A stretch of DNA of 64,000 nt from Nocardia kruczakiae NBRC 101016 (GCF_001612965.1 NZ_BDBL01000003.1:246206-310205); one strand, 5' to 3'; numbered from the stretch's first letter, positions 37,499 through 46,761 are shown. Program-made: numbers and translations. Notes: generated from the sequence alone by a model not told the origin.

Positions 37499-38854
37499 AT
37501 GAGCGACACGACACGGACGCACCGTCGCGACCGTACCCATTGGCTCTATCTCGCCGTCATCGTGGCGGTCGTGGCCGGCGTACTCGTCGGCTGGCTGGCG
37601 CCCGGCTTCGGGAAGTCGGTGGGCGAGCTGGGCACCATGTTCGTCAACCTGATCAAGATGATGATCTCGCCGGTCATCTTCTGCACGATCGTGCTCGGTA
37701 TCGGTTCGGTGCGGGCCGCGGCGCGGGTCGGCAAGATCGGCGGCCTGGCGCTCGGCTACTTCCTGGTCATGTCGACGGTGGCGCTGACGATCGGTCTCGT
37801 GGTCGGCAATCTGCTGCGGCCGGGCAGTGGGCTGAACGTCCACGAACACGTCGGCGCGGCGGCCGGTTACGTGAAGCAGGCCGAAAGCGCCGGCGGCACC
37901 TGGCACTTCCTGGAAGGCATCATCCCGACATCGCTGCTGTCGTCGCTGACCGCGGGCAGCGTGCTGCAGACCTTGTTCGTGGCCCTGCTCGTCGGCTTCG
38001 CCGTGCAGGCGATGGGCACGCAGGGCGAACCGATCCTGCGCGCGGTGGGGCTGGTACAGAAGCTGGTGTTCAAGATCTTGACCATGATCCTGTGGCTGGC
38101 ACCGATCGGTGCCTTCGGCGCGATCGCGAACGTGGTGGCGGCCACCGGCCTGGATGCGGTGAAACAGCTCGCGGCCCTGATGCTCGCCTTCTATCTGACC
38201 TGCCTGGTCTTCGTCTTCGGCGTACTGGGCGCGTTGCTGCGGGTGAGTTCGGGCGTATCGATCGTCAAGCTGGTTCGCTACCTGGCGCGCGAATATCTGC
38301 TGATCTTCTCCACCTCGTCCTCCGAATCGGCGCTGCCGCGGCTGATCGCGAAGATGGAACACCTCGGTGTCGAGCGCTCGACCGTGGGCATCGTCGTCCC
38401 GACCGGATATTCGTTCAACCTCGACGGCACCGCGATCTACCTGACGATGTCCTCGCTGTTCATCGCCGACGCGATGGGTAAGCCGCTCTCGCTCGGGCAG
38501 CAGATCGGCCTGCTGGTGTTCATGATCGTCGCCTCCAAGGGCGCGGCGGGGGTGACCGGAGCGGGACTGGCCACCCTGGCCGGTGGTCTGCAGAGCCATC
38601 GCCCGGATCTGCTGGACGGGGTGGGCCTGATCGTCGGGATCGACCGGTTCATGTCGGAAGCCCGTGCCATCACGAACTTCTCGGGCAATGCCGTCGCCAC
38701 CGTCCTCGTCGGGACCTGGACGAAGACCATCGACGACGTCCGGCTGCGCGCCGTGCTGGACCGGGAACTGCCCTTCGACGAGACGACGATGGTCGACACC
38801 GAACCCGCCGAAGCATCCGGAACCGCCGAACGAACCGAACTGGTCCCCGTCTGA
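37499..38854 (+). CDS. dctA: C4-dicarboxylate:cation symporter DctA
   Basis: An inner-membrane symporter (DAACS family) of 451 residues for succinate, fumarate and malate. The Ser-rich hairpin motif (STSSSESALPRLI), the PTGYSFNLDGTAIYLTM motif and the final helix GIDRFMSEARAITNFSGNAVATVLV, with the substrate-binding Arg and Asn, are all present. ATG 37499 has GGAGG 6 bases upstream. It is divergent from a CitA/DcuS-like two-component system, the usual arrangement for a dicarboxylate-inducible transporter. A convergent alkB gene ends 8 bp downstream. Confidence 0.95.
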   Translation: MSDTTRTHRRDRTHWLYLAVIVAVVAGVLVGWLAPGFGKSVGELGTMFVNLIKMMISPVIFCTIVLGIGSVRAAARVGKIGGLALGYFLVMSTVALTIGLVVGNLLRPGSGLNVHEHVGAAAGYVKQAESAGGTWHFLEGIIPTSLLSSLTAGSVLQTLFVALLVGFAVQAMGTQGEPILRAVGLVQKLVFKILTMILWLAPIGAFGAIANVVAATGLDAVKQLAALMLAFYLTCLVFVFGVLGALLRVSSGVSIVKLVRYLAREYLLIFSTSSSESALPRLIAKMEHLGVERSTVGIVVPTGYSFNLDGTAIYLTMSSLFIADAMGKPLSLGQQIGLLVFMIVASKGAAGVTGAGLATLAGGLQSHRPDLLDGVGLIVGIDRFMSEARAITNFSGNAVATVLVGTWTKTIDDVRLRAVLDRELPFDETTMVDTEPAEASGTAERTELVPV

Positions 38855-38862
38855 CGCCGCGA

Positions 38863-40032
38863 CTATCCCGCGAGCCGGTAGACGGGCAGGGTGCGCTCCC
38901 GCTTGCGCGGCGCGATATTGGCTCGGCCGAGATCGCCCGCGTAGTGCGCGGCCACCTTCGGATCCATCACCCGTCGCCACAGCGGCGGGACGGTGGCCAG
39001 CAGAATCATCGTCGCGTAGCCCGCGGGAAGTTGCGGGGCCTCCTGGGTACTGCGCAGCGTCTGGTACCGGCGTCCCGGATTGGCGTGATGGTCGCTGTGG
39101 CGCTGCAGGTGAAACAGGAAGATATTGGTGACCAGCCGGTCGGAGTTCCAGCTGTCGGCCGGCGAGCAGCGCGCCCAGCGGCCACCGGGCAGACGGCGGC
39201 GCAGCAACCCGTAGTGCTCGACGTAGTTCACGGTTTCCAGCAGGCCGAAGCCGATCACGGCCTGCAGCAGCAGATACGGCAGCATACCGGGGCCGAACAC
39301 CGCCAGCAGCGCGCCGTAGAGCACCGCCGTCATCGACCACGCCTGCAGGATGTTGTTGCGCACGTTCCACCAGCCGAGGCCCTTACGGTGCAGCCGGTCG
39401 CGTTCCAGCCGGATCGCCGAGCGCAGTCCGCCGAAGATGCTGCGCGGCAGGAACATCCAGAGCGATTCGCCCAAGCGGGCGCTGGCCGGATCGTCCGGGG
39501 TGGCCACCCGGGCGTGGTGGCCCTTGTTGTGTTCGACGAAGAAATGCCCGTATCCCGACTGCGCGAGCGCGAGCTTGGCCAGCCATCGTTCCAGCCGTTC
39601 CACCCGATGCCCCAGCTCGTGCGCGGCGTTGATGCCGATACCGCTGACGAAACCGAGCGTCGCCGCCAGTCCCAGCTTGTCCACCACGCCGAGTTCGTCA
39701 CCGGACCACATGTAGGCCGCGATCACCAGTCCGGTCAGCTGGATGGGCAGGAACAGATAGGTGCACCACCGGTAGTAGCGATCGTGGGAGAGCCGCTCGT
39801 AATCCTCGTCGCGCGGGTTGGTGCCGTCCTCGCCGACGAACCAGTCCAGCAGCGGTATCACGATCAGCACGATGATCGGCCCGATCCACCAGAACGCCTC
39901 GACGCCGGTCCGGGCGACCAGCTGGGAAGGGAGCAATGCGCAGCCCGGGGCGATCAATCCCAACATCCATAGATGCTTCTTGGGATCAGCCGAACCCGAG
40001 CGTTTGCCGACCGTTTGCACTGATTGCCCCAC
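38863..40032 (-). CDS. alkB: Alkane 1-monooxygenase AlkB, second copy without rubredoxin genes
   Basis: Membrane di-iron hydroxylase, 389 residues, converting n-alkanes to 1-alkanols. The histidine motifs HELGH, EHNKGHHARVATP, NYVEHYGLL (HYG motif) and LQRHSDHH are all intact, with six predicted membrane helices. No rubredoxin is fused or directly adjacent; the pair in the neighbouring operon may serve both enzymes. The start is GTG 40032; GTG 40020 with GGGG 6 bases upstream is a good alternative. A 25-bp palindrome sits directly upstream. The gene lies 292 bp downstream of the tetR gene that ends the other alkB operon, with its own promoter region. Confidence 0.93.
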   Translation of the reverse strand: MGQSVQTVGKRSGSADPKKHLWMLGLIAPGCALLPSQLVARTGVEAFWWIGPIIVLIVIPLLDWFVGEDGTNPRDEDYERLSHDRYYRWCTYLFLPIQLTGLVIAAYMWSGDELGVVDKLGLAATLGFVSGIGINAAHELGHRVERLERWLAKLALAQSGYGHFFVEHNKGHHARVATPDDPASARLGESLWMFLPRSIFGGLRSAIRLERDRLHRKGLGWWNVRNNILQAWSMTAVLYGALLAVFGPGMLPYLLLQAVIGFGLLETVNYVEHYGLLRRRLPGGRWARCSPADSWNSDRLVTNIFLFHLQRHSDHHANPGRRYQTLRSTQEAPQLPAGYATMILLATVPPLWRRVMDPKVAAHYAGDLGRANIAPRKRERTLPVYRLAG

Positions 40033-40037
40033 TTGAA

Positions 40038-40062
40038 TTTACCTGGACTCCTGCCAGGTAAA
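40038..40062 (-). promoter_or_regulatory. Operator palindrome of the second alkB gene
   Basis: Perfect 9-bp arms TTTACCTGG and CCAGGTAAA with a 7-base spacer end 5 bases before the GTG start. The site covers the expected -10/ribosome-binding region, so an occupied site should repress. The nearby TetR protein is the obvious candidate ligand-responsive repressor. Confidence 0.7.
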
Positions 40063-40324
40063 TATGTAGCGGCTCCGAGGCCGTTACGCCCGGTTCAAAC
40101 CCGCAAAGTGGTGACCGTTACACACGCGGACCCGAAGTCACAGACAGCGTGGGCCCGAATCCGCTGCGCCGCACCGGGTGAGCAACCACCGTTTCCACCG
40201 AGACCACGCAGGTCAGTGACTGTTCGTCCCCGTCGTTCCGGCCGCGGGAGGCCGGTGCGGTTGCCGTCCGGCACCCCAACCGGCGCCGGAACGAATCGTT
40301 ATCTGTCACAGGACGGATTTCGGG

Positions 40325-40954
40325 CTACCGGCCGCCGGTCCGGTCCCGGGCGGCGAGAATCGCCTCCACATACGGTGCGAGCAGTCTGCTCAACTCCTCC
40401 GGGGCGTCGCGATGCAGTGCGGCCGGGGTCGGAATGTAGCTGATGGCGATGCGCACCAGGGCGTGGGCGAGCACATCGGCCTCCGCCGCCGATGCCCCCA
40501 CCCAGCTGTTTTCGAAGGCCGCGGCCAAGCGCCGGGCGGCATGTTCGATGAGCGGACCGGCGTCGAGCGTGATCAGCCGCAGCAGATCCAGCTTGGCCTC
40601 ACCGACCACCAGCGACTGCACCAGCGGGTCGGCCGCACTGTCGAGGATGAAATTTGCCAGACCTTCGCGGAACGCCGCCCGCGCATCACCGACGTTGTCC
40701 GCGATGGCCGTTCCGACATGGTCCACGAGGTGATCCGCCAGCCGCAGCGCATAGGCCTGCGCCAGCCCCGTCCGGGAGCCGAATTCGTTGTACAGCGTCT
40801 GCCGGCTCACCCCGGCCCGCGTCGCGACGTCGCCGAGCGTGATCTTGGCCCAGTCCCGCTCGATCAGCAGTTCGCGCATCGCATCGAGGACCGACGTGCG
40901 CAACAGGGTGCGCGCCGCTTCCTGATACGGGACCCGGGATCCGTTACGCGGCAT
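40325..40954 (-). CDS. TetR-family regulator of alkane genes (AlkU/AlkX type)
   Basis: This 209-residue regulator has the N-terminal HTH WAKITLGDVATRAGVSRQTLYNEFGSRTGLAQAYALRLAD and a ligand domain with SAADPLVQSLVVGEAKLDLLRLIT. The arrangement alkB-rubA-rubB-tetR is conserved from Rhodococcus to M. tuberculosis (Rv3252c-Rv3249c). ATG 40954 matches the mycobacterial N-terminus; TTG 40990 would add 12 residues. Family members are released by fatty acids or alkane metabolites and repress alkB. It is the last gene of the rubredoxin operon. Confidence 0.92.
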   Translation of the reverse strand: MPRNGSRVPYQEAARTLLRTSVLDAMRELLIERDWAKITLGDVATRAGVSRQTLYNEFGSRTGLAQAYALRLADHLVDHVGTAIADNVGDARAAFREGLANFILDSAADPLVQSLVVGEAKLDLLRLITLDAGPLIEHAARRLAAAFENSWVGASAAEADVLAHALVRIAISYIPTPAALHRDAPEELSRLLAPYVEAILAARDRTGGR

Positions 40955-40996
40955 ACCCGCGACGGTGTCACGGGCGGCTTCCGCAGTCAAAACGAC

Positions 40997-41182
40997 TCAC
41001 GAACGTTCGATCTCGACCATGAAGAAGTCGGCCTTGGCCGCCCCACAGTCCGGACACGTCCAGTCGTCGGGAATGTCCTCCCAGCGCGTCCCCGGCGCGA
41101 TACCCTCGTCCGGCCAGCCCTGCTCCTCGTCGTATTCGAAGCCGCACTGGATGCACTGAAAAATCCGATAGGGCCGACTCAC
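40997..41182 (-). CDS. rubB: Rubredoxin RubB (AlkG2-type)
   Basis: A 61-residue one-iron electron carrier for AlkB. The iron is held by CIQC (near residues 9-12) and CPDC (near 42-45), with conserved YDEEQG and [20 protein letters not shown] 41182 has GAGGAGG a few bases upstream and overlaps the rubA stop (GTGA). Together with RubA it carries electrons from rubredoxin reductase to the hydroxylase. No rubredoxin reductase gene is present in the window. Confidence 0.95.
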   Translation of the reverse strand: MSRPYRIFQCIQCGFEYDEEQGWPDEGIAPGTRWEDIPDDWTCPDCGAAKADFFMVEIERS

Positions 41183-41343
41183 CGTACCTCCTCGAAATCG
41201 ATCTTCTCCCGTACCCCGCAGTCCGGGCAGCACCAGTCGTCCGGCACCGACTCCCATGGGGTGCCCGCCGGAAACCCTTCCCGCGGAGCACCTTTCGCCT
41301 CGTCGTAGACGTAATCGCAGACAGGGCAACGAAAAGCGCCCAT
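41179..41343 (-). CDS. rubA: Rubredoxin RubA (AlkG1-type)
   Basis: A 54-residue rubredoxin with [13 protein letters not shown] and [13 protein letters not shown] iron-binding loops. ATG 41343 has AGGAGG 5 bases upstream; longer frames are unsupported. In two-rubredoxin alkane operons, RubA-type (AlkG1) proteins often cannot replace AlkG2 as electron donors, so the pair is probably not redundant. It lies 67 bp downstream of alkB and is coupled to rubB. Confidence 0.95.
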   Translation of the reverse strand: MGAFRCPVCDYVYDEAKGAPREGFPAGTPWESVPDDWCCPDCGVREKIDFEEVR

Positions 41344-41410
41344 CACGCCTCCTGTGTCATGCGGGACACCCGAACCCGGTCGGCACGGCGAGCCGCTGCG
41401 CGATTGTCGC

Positions 41411-42637
41411 TCACCGTGCCTCCTGGTAGCGCGCGAGGACCTTGTCCCGCTTGCGCGGTTGCACGTTCGCCTGAGTGAGGTCGCCGTCATAGTGGGCCAC
41501 GACGCGCTTGTCCATCACGCGCCGCCACAGCGGCGGGAAGTAGGCCAGCAGGATCATGCTGGCGTAGCCGCTCGGCAGATTCGGCGCCCCGTCCCAGCTG
41601 CGCAGGGTCTGATAGCGCCGGGTCGGATAGGCGTGGTGATCGCTGTGCCGCTGCAGGTGGTACAGGAAGATATTGGTGACGAGGTGGTCGCTGTTCCAGC
41701 TGTGCCGCGGTGTCGGCCGTTCGTACCGCCCGCGAGCCGTGCGCTGCCGCAGCAGACCGTAGTGCTCCAGATAGTTGACCGCCTCCAGCAGGCTGAAGCC
41801 GACCACCGCTTGCAACACCAGATACGGCAGGACCTCGAGTCCGAAGCCGGCCACCAGCGCCGCGTAGAGCACCAGCGACATCGCCCACGCGCTGAGCACA
41901 TCGTTGTGCAGGCTCCACGGTCGCTTCCCGAGCCGTTCCAGCCGGGTCCGCTCGAGCCCCCACGCGGAGCGCAGACTGCCCCACACCGTGCGGGGCCAGA
42001 ACGCCCAGAACGACTCACCCACACGGGAACTCGCGGGATCCTCCGGCGTTGCCACCCGCACGTGATGGCCGCGATTGTGCTCGATGTAGAAGTGGCCGTA
42101 GCACGTCTGCGCCAGCGCGATCCGCGACAGCCAGCGTTCCAGATGCACCTTCTTGTGCCCGAGTTCGTGCGCGGTGTTGATGCCGATGCCGCCGACCATG
42201 CCGACCGTCAGGGCCAAGCCGATCTTGTCCACGACGGTCAGGCCGCCGTCGATGCCGAGCCAGCTCAGGTTGTCCGCGGTGATCAGATAGCACGCCATGA
42301 CCAGCGACGCGTACTGGAACGGCAGGTAGATGTAGGTGAGGTAGCGGTAGTACCGGTCGTTCTCCAGATACTCCATGACCTCGTCCGGCGGATTCTCGCC
42401 GTCGGCGCCGAAGAACAGGTCGGCGGCGGGGATGACCAGATAGATGAGGATCGGGCCGAGCCAGAACGGCACCTTCGCGAGGGTGTGCCAGCCCAGTTCG
42501 TTGAGTCCCCAGATGAGCGGGAGTCCGATGATGAACAGTCCCGTCGGCGCGAACAGGCCCCACAACCACAGATAGCGCTTGCGGTCACGCCAGCCCGAGT
42601 CGAGCAGGCCGTCGGCGGTTCCGGCTTCGGTCGACAT
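41411..42637 (-). CDS. alkB: Alkane 1-monooxygenase AlkB
   Basis: Membrane di-iron alkane hydroxylase, 408 residues, first gene of alkB-rubA-rubB-tetR. All histidine motifs are present: HELGHKK, EHNRGHHVRVATPEDPASSR, NYLEHYGLLRQ and LQRHSDHHAYPTRRYQTLR. ATG 42637 has GGAG 6 bases upstream; ATG 42649 is the alternative. It is clearly paralogous to the second alkB downstream, but has a longer N-terminal region and the better-conserved AlkB tail. The promoter region holds two inverted repeats. Confidence 0.96.
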   Translation of the reverse strand: MSTEAGTADGLLDSGWRDRKRYLWLWGLFAPTGLFIIGLPLIWGLNELGWHTLAKVPFWLGPILIYLVIPAADLFFGADGENPPDEVMEYLENDRYYRYLTYIYLPFQYASLVMACYLITADNLSWLGIDGGLTVVDKIGLALTVGMVGGIGINTAHELGHKKVHLERWLSRIALAQTCYGHFYIEHNRGHHVRVATPEDPASSRVGESFWAFWPRTVWGSLRSAWGLERTRLERLGKRPWSLHNDVLSAWAMSLVLYAALVAGFGLEVLPYLVLQAVVGFSLLEAVNYLEHYGLLRQRTARGRYERPTPRHSWNSDHLVTNIFLYHLQRHSDHHAYPTRRYQTLRSWDGAPNLPSGYASMILLAYFPPLWRRVMDKRVVAHYDGDLTQANVQPRKRDKVLARYQEAR

Positions 42638-42661
42638 CGTCGTCTCCATTCGATACAGCTG

Positions 42662-42693
42662 CCACATCCACTGTGATGTGGGTAACCATTACC
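42662..42693 (-). promoter_or_regulatory. Inverted repeats upstream of alkB
   Basis: CCACAT-N8-ATGTGG (42662-42681) and GGTAA-CCA-TTACC (42681-42693) lie 25-56 bases upstream of the alkB start. They differ from the palindrome of the second alkB apart from the shared GGTAA/TTACC element, so the two promoters may be bound with different strength by the same regulator. Confidence 0.45.
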
Positions 42694-42774
42694 GTGGACA
42701 ATATGCCTGCACCTGTCGCGCGTCTATACATTTTTGCTGATTTGTAAACACGTTGTGACAGTCGACAACGACGA

Positions 42775-42807
42775 GGCGGGACGGACTGCGCCGCAGTCCG
42801 TCCCGCC
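42775..42807 (-). terminator. Terminator of the fbiAB-Nudix operon
   Basis: A perfect 15-bp stem (42775-42789 with 42793-42807, 3-base loop) lies 26 bases past the Nudix gene stop. Confidence 0.85.
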
Positions 42808-42833
42808 CTCGATGGTCGATGCCGATGATCGAT

Positions 42834-43352
42834 TCAGCGCAGCAGCACGTCCGAATCGGCGGGCAGCGCGTCGACCGGCCACCACCGCAGATCCGTCGAC
42901 TCCGCGCTGCGCACCGGAACCGCGCCGCGCGGCGCGCGGATCTTGAACAGCAGATCCAGGTGACGAGTCGGCACCCCGAGCGAGCAGGTGATCGGGTGGG
43001 CCTGCGCGCCGTACAGCCCGGGCTCGACCTCCAGTCCGGCGATCCCGGACTCCTCGGTCGCCTCCCGCAGCGCGGCGTCGACCACGGTCTCGTCACCCGG
43101 CTCGCAGTGACCGCCCAGCTGGATCCATCGGCCGACCCGCGGATGCAGCGTCAGCAGCACCTCGCGCTCGTCGTGCGAGAACACCACCGCCGAGGCGGTG
43201 ATGTGACCGGGTGCGTGTTCACGCAGACAGCCGCGCGGCGCCGAACCCAGGAATGCCAGCATCGCCTCCCGCACGGACTGTTCCGGATGCGTTGCGGGCT
43301 TCCAGCTTTCGAGCAGCTCGGTGGCCGAGGCATGCAACGACTCGGTACTCAC
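42834..43352 (-). CDS. Nudix hydrolase
   Basis: A 172-residue hydrolase with a complete Nudix box, [25 protein letters not shown], preceded by the usual GRWIQLGGH entry. GTG 43352 overlaps the fbiB stop (GTGA), so it is the third gene of an fbiA-fbiB-Nudix operon. The coupling hints at a nucleotide-handling or housecleaning role linked to F420 synthesis (which uses GTP- or phosphoenolpyruvate-linked intermediates), but the substrate cannot be deduced. Confidence 0.9.
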   Translation of the reverse strand: MSTESLHASATELLESWKPATHPEQSVREAMLAFLGSAPRGCLREHAPGHITASAVVFSHDEREVLLTLHPRVGRWIQLGGHCEPGDETVVDAALREATEESGIAGLEVEPGLYGAQAHPITCSLGVPTRHLDLLFKIRAPRGAVPVRSAESTDLRWWPVDALPADSDVLLR

Positions 43353-44752
43353 AGCTCGACCAGACCCGTTCCCGCCTCGCGCGGCGGGCGCGGCGAAAGC
43401 TCCTCCTCCGGATAGCCGACGGCTATGGCGCCCAACGGTTTCCAGTCCGGCGCCAGACCCAGGACCTCGCGAGTCACCTCGGGCGCGAAGATGGTCGAGC
43501 CGATCCAGCAGCTGCCGACACCGCGCGTGGCCAGACCGACCAGCAACCCCTGCACAGCCGCACCGACCGCGACGGTGAACATGGTCGACTCGGCGGCGCG
43601 ACGGCGCTCGTCCGGATAATCGTGCGCTCCGTCGGGGACACAGAACGGAATGATCACCTCGGGTGCGTCGAACAGGATCCGGCCGCGTGCCACCCGGCGC
43701 TCCACCCGATCGGGATCGAGGCCGTCGGCACCGAGGTCGTTGCGCCATTGCGCCGCCATCGAATCCAGCAGACGCGCGCGCAGCTCCGGCTGCCGCACCC
43801 AGACGAATCGCACCGGCCGGGTGTGATGCGGAGCGGGCGCGGTGAGCGCGTCGCCGACCGCGGCGCGGATCACCTCGGGATCGACCGGGGTGTCGGCGAA
43901 GGTCCGCACCGAACGGCGCAGCAGCAGCGCTTCCCGGCGGCCCTGCTCGATCGCCTCGGCGGTGCCGAGCCAGAACAGATCCTCCTCGCCACCGCGCAGC
44001 AGATCCTTGGCGGTGGATCCGTCGTCGTGCGGAGTCAGCCCGCGCACGACCGCGACCGGCACGCCGCCCAGCTTGCCCTTCGCGAGATCCGCCGCGGCCG
44101 CGAGTTCGTCGGCCACCGCCACCTGGGTGACCTGCAGCTCGTTGCCCTGCCCGTCGACCGCGCCGGCATAGTCGTGCACGACACGCAGACCGGCGGCACC
44201 GATCGCCGCGTCGGTCTGGCCGATGCGCCAGGCCCGGCCCATCGTGTCGGTGATCACCACCGCGACGTCGACGCCCAGCCGCTGTGCCAGCGCCGCCCGC
44301 AGCGCTGCCGCGCTGGCATCGGGATCGGTTGGCAGCAGGACCAATTCGCCCTGCTCCACATTCGAACCGTCGACCCCGGAGGCAGCCTGCACGATGCCGA
44401 TGTGATTCTCGGTGATGAGGGTGCGCCCCTTGCGCGCCAGCACCCGCACCGCCTCGGCATCGACGAGTTTGCGACGCACGGCATCGCGTTCGTCCGGGTC
44501 CCGGGGCGCCTCGACGATGCGTCCCTCGGCCTTGGCGACGATCTTGCTCGTCACGACCAGCACGTCGCCGTCGGCGAGCCAGGGGGCCTGGGCCGCAATA
44601 TGTTCCGCGACATCGTCACCCGGCCGGAATTCCGGTAGTCCCGGCACGGGGATGATCCTGATCTCCCCGCCGGGCGCATGGTCGGTGTTACGCGCCTGAT
44701 CTGGGCGCTGCGTGGTTACGCTCCGCTCCCGCCTCCGCGCCTGATCGCTCAT
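43349..44752 (-). CDS. fbiB: Coenzyme F420 synthesis protein FbiB (gamma-glutamyl ligase plus FMN-dependent reductase)
   Basis: A bifunctional enzyme of 467 residues. The N-terminal CofE-like domain ([63 protein letters not shown]) adds glutamates. The C-terminal nitroreductase-like domain ([41 protein letters not shown]) reduces dehydro-F420. The start ATG 44752 overlaps the fbiA stop by four bases. About 35 residues of Arg-rich leader precede the conserved part; the DNA encoding them carries a copy of a repeat found elsewhere in the window. Confidence 0.96.
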   Translation of the reverse strand: MSDQARRRERSVTTQRPDQARNTDHAPGGEIRIIPVPGLPEFRPGDDVAEHIAAQAPWLADGDVLVVTSKIVAKAEGRIVEAPRDPDERDAVRRKLVDAEAVRVLARKGRTLITENHIGIVQAASGVDGSNVEQGELVLLPTDPDASAAALRAALAQRLGVDVAVVITDTMGRAWRIGQTDAAIGAAGLRVVHDYAGAVDGQGNELQVTQVAVADELAAAADLAKGKLGGVPVAVVRGLTPHDDGSTAKDLLRGGEEDLFWLGTAEAIEQGRREALLLRRSVRTFADTPVDPEVIRAAVGDALTAPAPHHTRPVRFVWVRQPELRARLLDSMAAQWRNDLGADGLDPDRVERRVARGRILFDAPEVIIPFCVPDGAHDYPDERRRAAESTMFTVAVGAAVQGLLVGLATRGVGSCWIGSTIFAPEVTREVLGLAPDWKPLGAIAVGYPEEELSPRPPREAGTGLVEL

Positions 44753-45762
44753 GCCGGCACCCCCGCGATGTCGAGCGCCTCCCGCACCATCGCGGCGGTG
44801 GCGGCGGGATCGCTCATCAGCAGCGGCACGCTGCGCACCTCCACACCCGGCACATCGGCCTCGTCGGTCGAGTGGATGAGCCAGCCGTCGAGGATGCCGG
44901 TGTCCGACCGGGCGCCGAAGTGCCGTCCGATGGCCTCGGCCGAGGTTTCCACACCGATCACCTCGAGGCATTCATCGGCCATGCCGCGCAAGGGTTTTCC
45001 CCCGATCACGGGCGATAAACCGACGACTTTGGCGGAAGTGGTCCGCAACGCGCCCCGGATACCCGGCACGGCGAGGATCGCACCGATGCTCACCACGGGG
45101 TTCGAGGGGGCCAGCAGCACCACATCAGCACCCTCTATGATTTCCGTCACACCAGGGGCAGGTTTGGCTTGATCCGCCCCGATTGTGACGAATCCATGGG
45201 TCTCGACGTTTGCTCGGTACCGTACCCACCACTCCTGGAAATGAATCGCGCGGCGTTCGCCAGGGCTGTCGGGGTCACTGATCACGACGTGCGTTTCGCA
45301 CCGATCGTCGGTTGCCGGGAGAAGTTTCACACCCGGCTGCCAGCGATTGCACAGCGCTTCGGTAACCGCCGAGAGCGGGTATCCCGCGCGCAGCATTTCA
45401 CTGCGCACCAGATGCGTCGCGATATCGCGATCTCCGAGTCCGAACCAATCCGGTTGCGCGCGGTATTTCGCCAGTTCCTCCTTGGCGTGCCAGGTTTCTC
45501 CCACCCGGCCCCAGCCGCGCTCGGTATCGATACCCCCACCCAGCGTGTACATGCAGGTGTCCAGGTCGGGACAGATGCGTAAACCGTGCATCCAGACGTC
45601 GTCGCCGACGTTCACCAGCGCCGTTACATCCGCTTCCGGCAGCAGTTCCCGCACACCTTGTAAGAAGCGCGCGCCGCCGACTCCACCGACCAACACCGCA
45701 ATGCGCGGTTTACGATCAATCCGCTCGATCTCGGCCGCGATGTCCGCTTGTTCTCCAGTCAC
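44749..45762 (-). CDS. fbiA: Phosphoenolpyruvyl transferase FbiA (CofD), F420 synthesis
   Basis: This 337-residue enzyme joins a phosphoenolpyruvyl (or lactyl) guanosine donor to Fo. The nucleotide-binding [16 protein letters not shown] start, [26 protein letters not shown]...[18 protein letters not shown] and the [15 protein letters not shown] block are all in place. GTG 45762 is 8 bases after a TAGGCT -10 box (45771-45776). It is the first gene of the F420 operon and divergent from whiB2, as in mycobacteria (Rv3260c-Rv3262). Confidence 0.96.
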   Translation of the reverse strand: MTGEQADIAAEIERIDRKPRIAVLVGGVGGARFLQGVRELLPEADVTALVNVGDDVWMHGLRICPDLDTCMYTLGGGIDTERGWGRVGETWHAKEELAKYRAQPDWFGLGDRDIATHLVRSEMLRAGYPLSAVTEALCNRWQPGVKLLPATDDRCETHVVISDPDSPGERRAIHFQEWWVRYRANVETHGFVTIGADQAKPAPGVTEIIEGADVVLLAPSNPVVSIGAILAVPGIRGALRTTSAKVVGLSPVIGGKPLRGMADECLEVIGVETSAEAIGRHFGARSDTGILDGWLIHSTDEADVPGVEVRSVPLLMSDPAATAAMVREALDIAGVPA

Positions 45763-45770
45763 ATCCGCAC

Positions 45771-45776
45771 AGCCTA
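45771..45776 (-). promoter_or_regulatory. -10 box of leaderless fbiA transcript
   Basis: TAGGCT on the minus strand, 8 bases before GTG 45762. Confidence 0.5.
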
Positions 45777-46230
45777 TGCGGTGCCCGGAAGTGGGGGTTC
45801 GAGTGCGTATTTGCTGGTCATTTGCTACTTCGAGGTTACCGAACCGCGTCGAAGGCGGCCTCGGATAGTAACGGAATTGTGTCGGCAGCTTGACCATCGA
45901 CGCGTCCGGCGTGTCTAATCACAGACATGTCATTCCGGGTCCGCGCGAGAGCCTTTGGCGCAGACCGCGTTTCGAACGCATGTTCGCATCGGAACGACAA
46001 GCTCGGGGATGTCCGCGGGACTACGTCGCGGTGTGGGACCGTCGGTGGGCACGTCCGGTCCGACGGAAAAATCATTCTGCGCTAACACACAGTGAGGAGG
46101 CGGAGCGATGGCCGAGGAGCTGGCCCCGTCGGGCATTCCGGGCGGTGTATCGCAAACCGATTCCACAGCATGCGCAGCACCAAGCGACTGCGCTGACAGC
46201 CGGAACGACGAACGAGAGGGGGGCAGCACG
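45777..46230 (+). other. Long fbiA-whiB2 intergenic and leader region
   Basis: About 450 bases between divergent fbiA and whiB2. It probably holds a long untranslated leader, as is usual for whiB genes. A strong Shine-Dalgarno site GAGGAGG (46094-46100) precedes ATG 46108, which is in frame with whiB2 and open to it, giving a possible 41-residue N-terminal extension. No other gene or clear promoter box was recognised. Confidence 0.5.
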
Positions 46231-46578
46231 GTGAACAACGAATCGGGATCGCTCGACAGAACTCCGCAGGGAGGGCAGTGGGCGCGCACTCAGCGCAAAC
46301 CCGAACCACCGCAGCTGAGTCTCATCGTCACCGACTTCGATGCGATGTTCGACACCATCGAAGAACAGTGGCAGGAACGGGCGCTGTGCGCTCAAACCGA
46401 TCCGGAAGCCTTCTTCCCCGAAAAAGGCGGCTCCACAAGGGAAGCCAAACGGATCTGCCTGGGCTGCGAGGTCCGTGACGAGTGCCTGGAATACGCACTC
46501 GCCCACGACGAGCGGTTCGGTATCTGGGGCGGTCTGTCCGAACGCGAACGCCGCCGCCTCAAGCGCGGCATCTCGTAG
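46231..46578 (+). CDS. whiB2: WhiB-family iron-sulfur regulator WhiB2 (WhmD-like)
   Basis: A [4Fe-4S]-binding transcription factor needed for septation in mycobacteria. The four ligand cysteines (ALCAQTD, ICLGCEVRDEC), the GIWGG turn and the basic ERERRRLKRG tail match WhiB2/WhmD, whose core ALCAQTDPEAFFPEKGGSTREAKRIC is nearly identical. GTG 46231 is preferred because the following NNESGSLDR resembles the start of WhmD, and a purine-rich GAGAGGGGGG precedes it. ATG 46108 with an excellent ribosome-binding site would add 41 residues. Confidence 0.93.
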   Translation: MNNESGSLDRTPQGGQWARTQRKPEPPQLSLIVTDFDAMFDTIEEQWQERALCAQTDPEAFFPEKGGSTREAKRICLGCEVRDECLEYALAHDERFGIWGGLSERERRRLKRGIS

Positions 46579-46761
46579 CCGCCTCTCCGGGTATTCAGCG
46601 TGCCGTGAGAGCCGGGTGAGTGTTGCTTCGGGCCGGCGGTCGTGGGGCTGGTCGGGTTCTGGGCGTGCCCGGTGAGTTACCCATGTGCTCGCGAAATCTG
46701 TTGTCCGGTTTCCCTGTTCGCCTCGCTTCGCTTCGGCGGGGCGGGGCGGGCGACGGGAAGT

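Noticed and set aside
37451..39370. 639-codon minus-strand frame across dctA and the second alkB gene
   Set aside because: It is a composition artefact, rich in Arg/Gln/His, spanning the two recognised genes.
40110..40124. CRP-like half site upstream of the second alkB gene (GTGACCGTTACACA)
   Set aside because: Only one arm fits the GTGA-N6-TCAC core; too weak compared with the perfect site at 37423.
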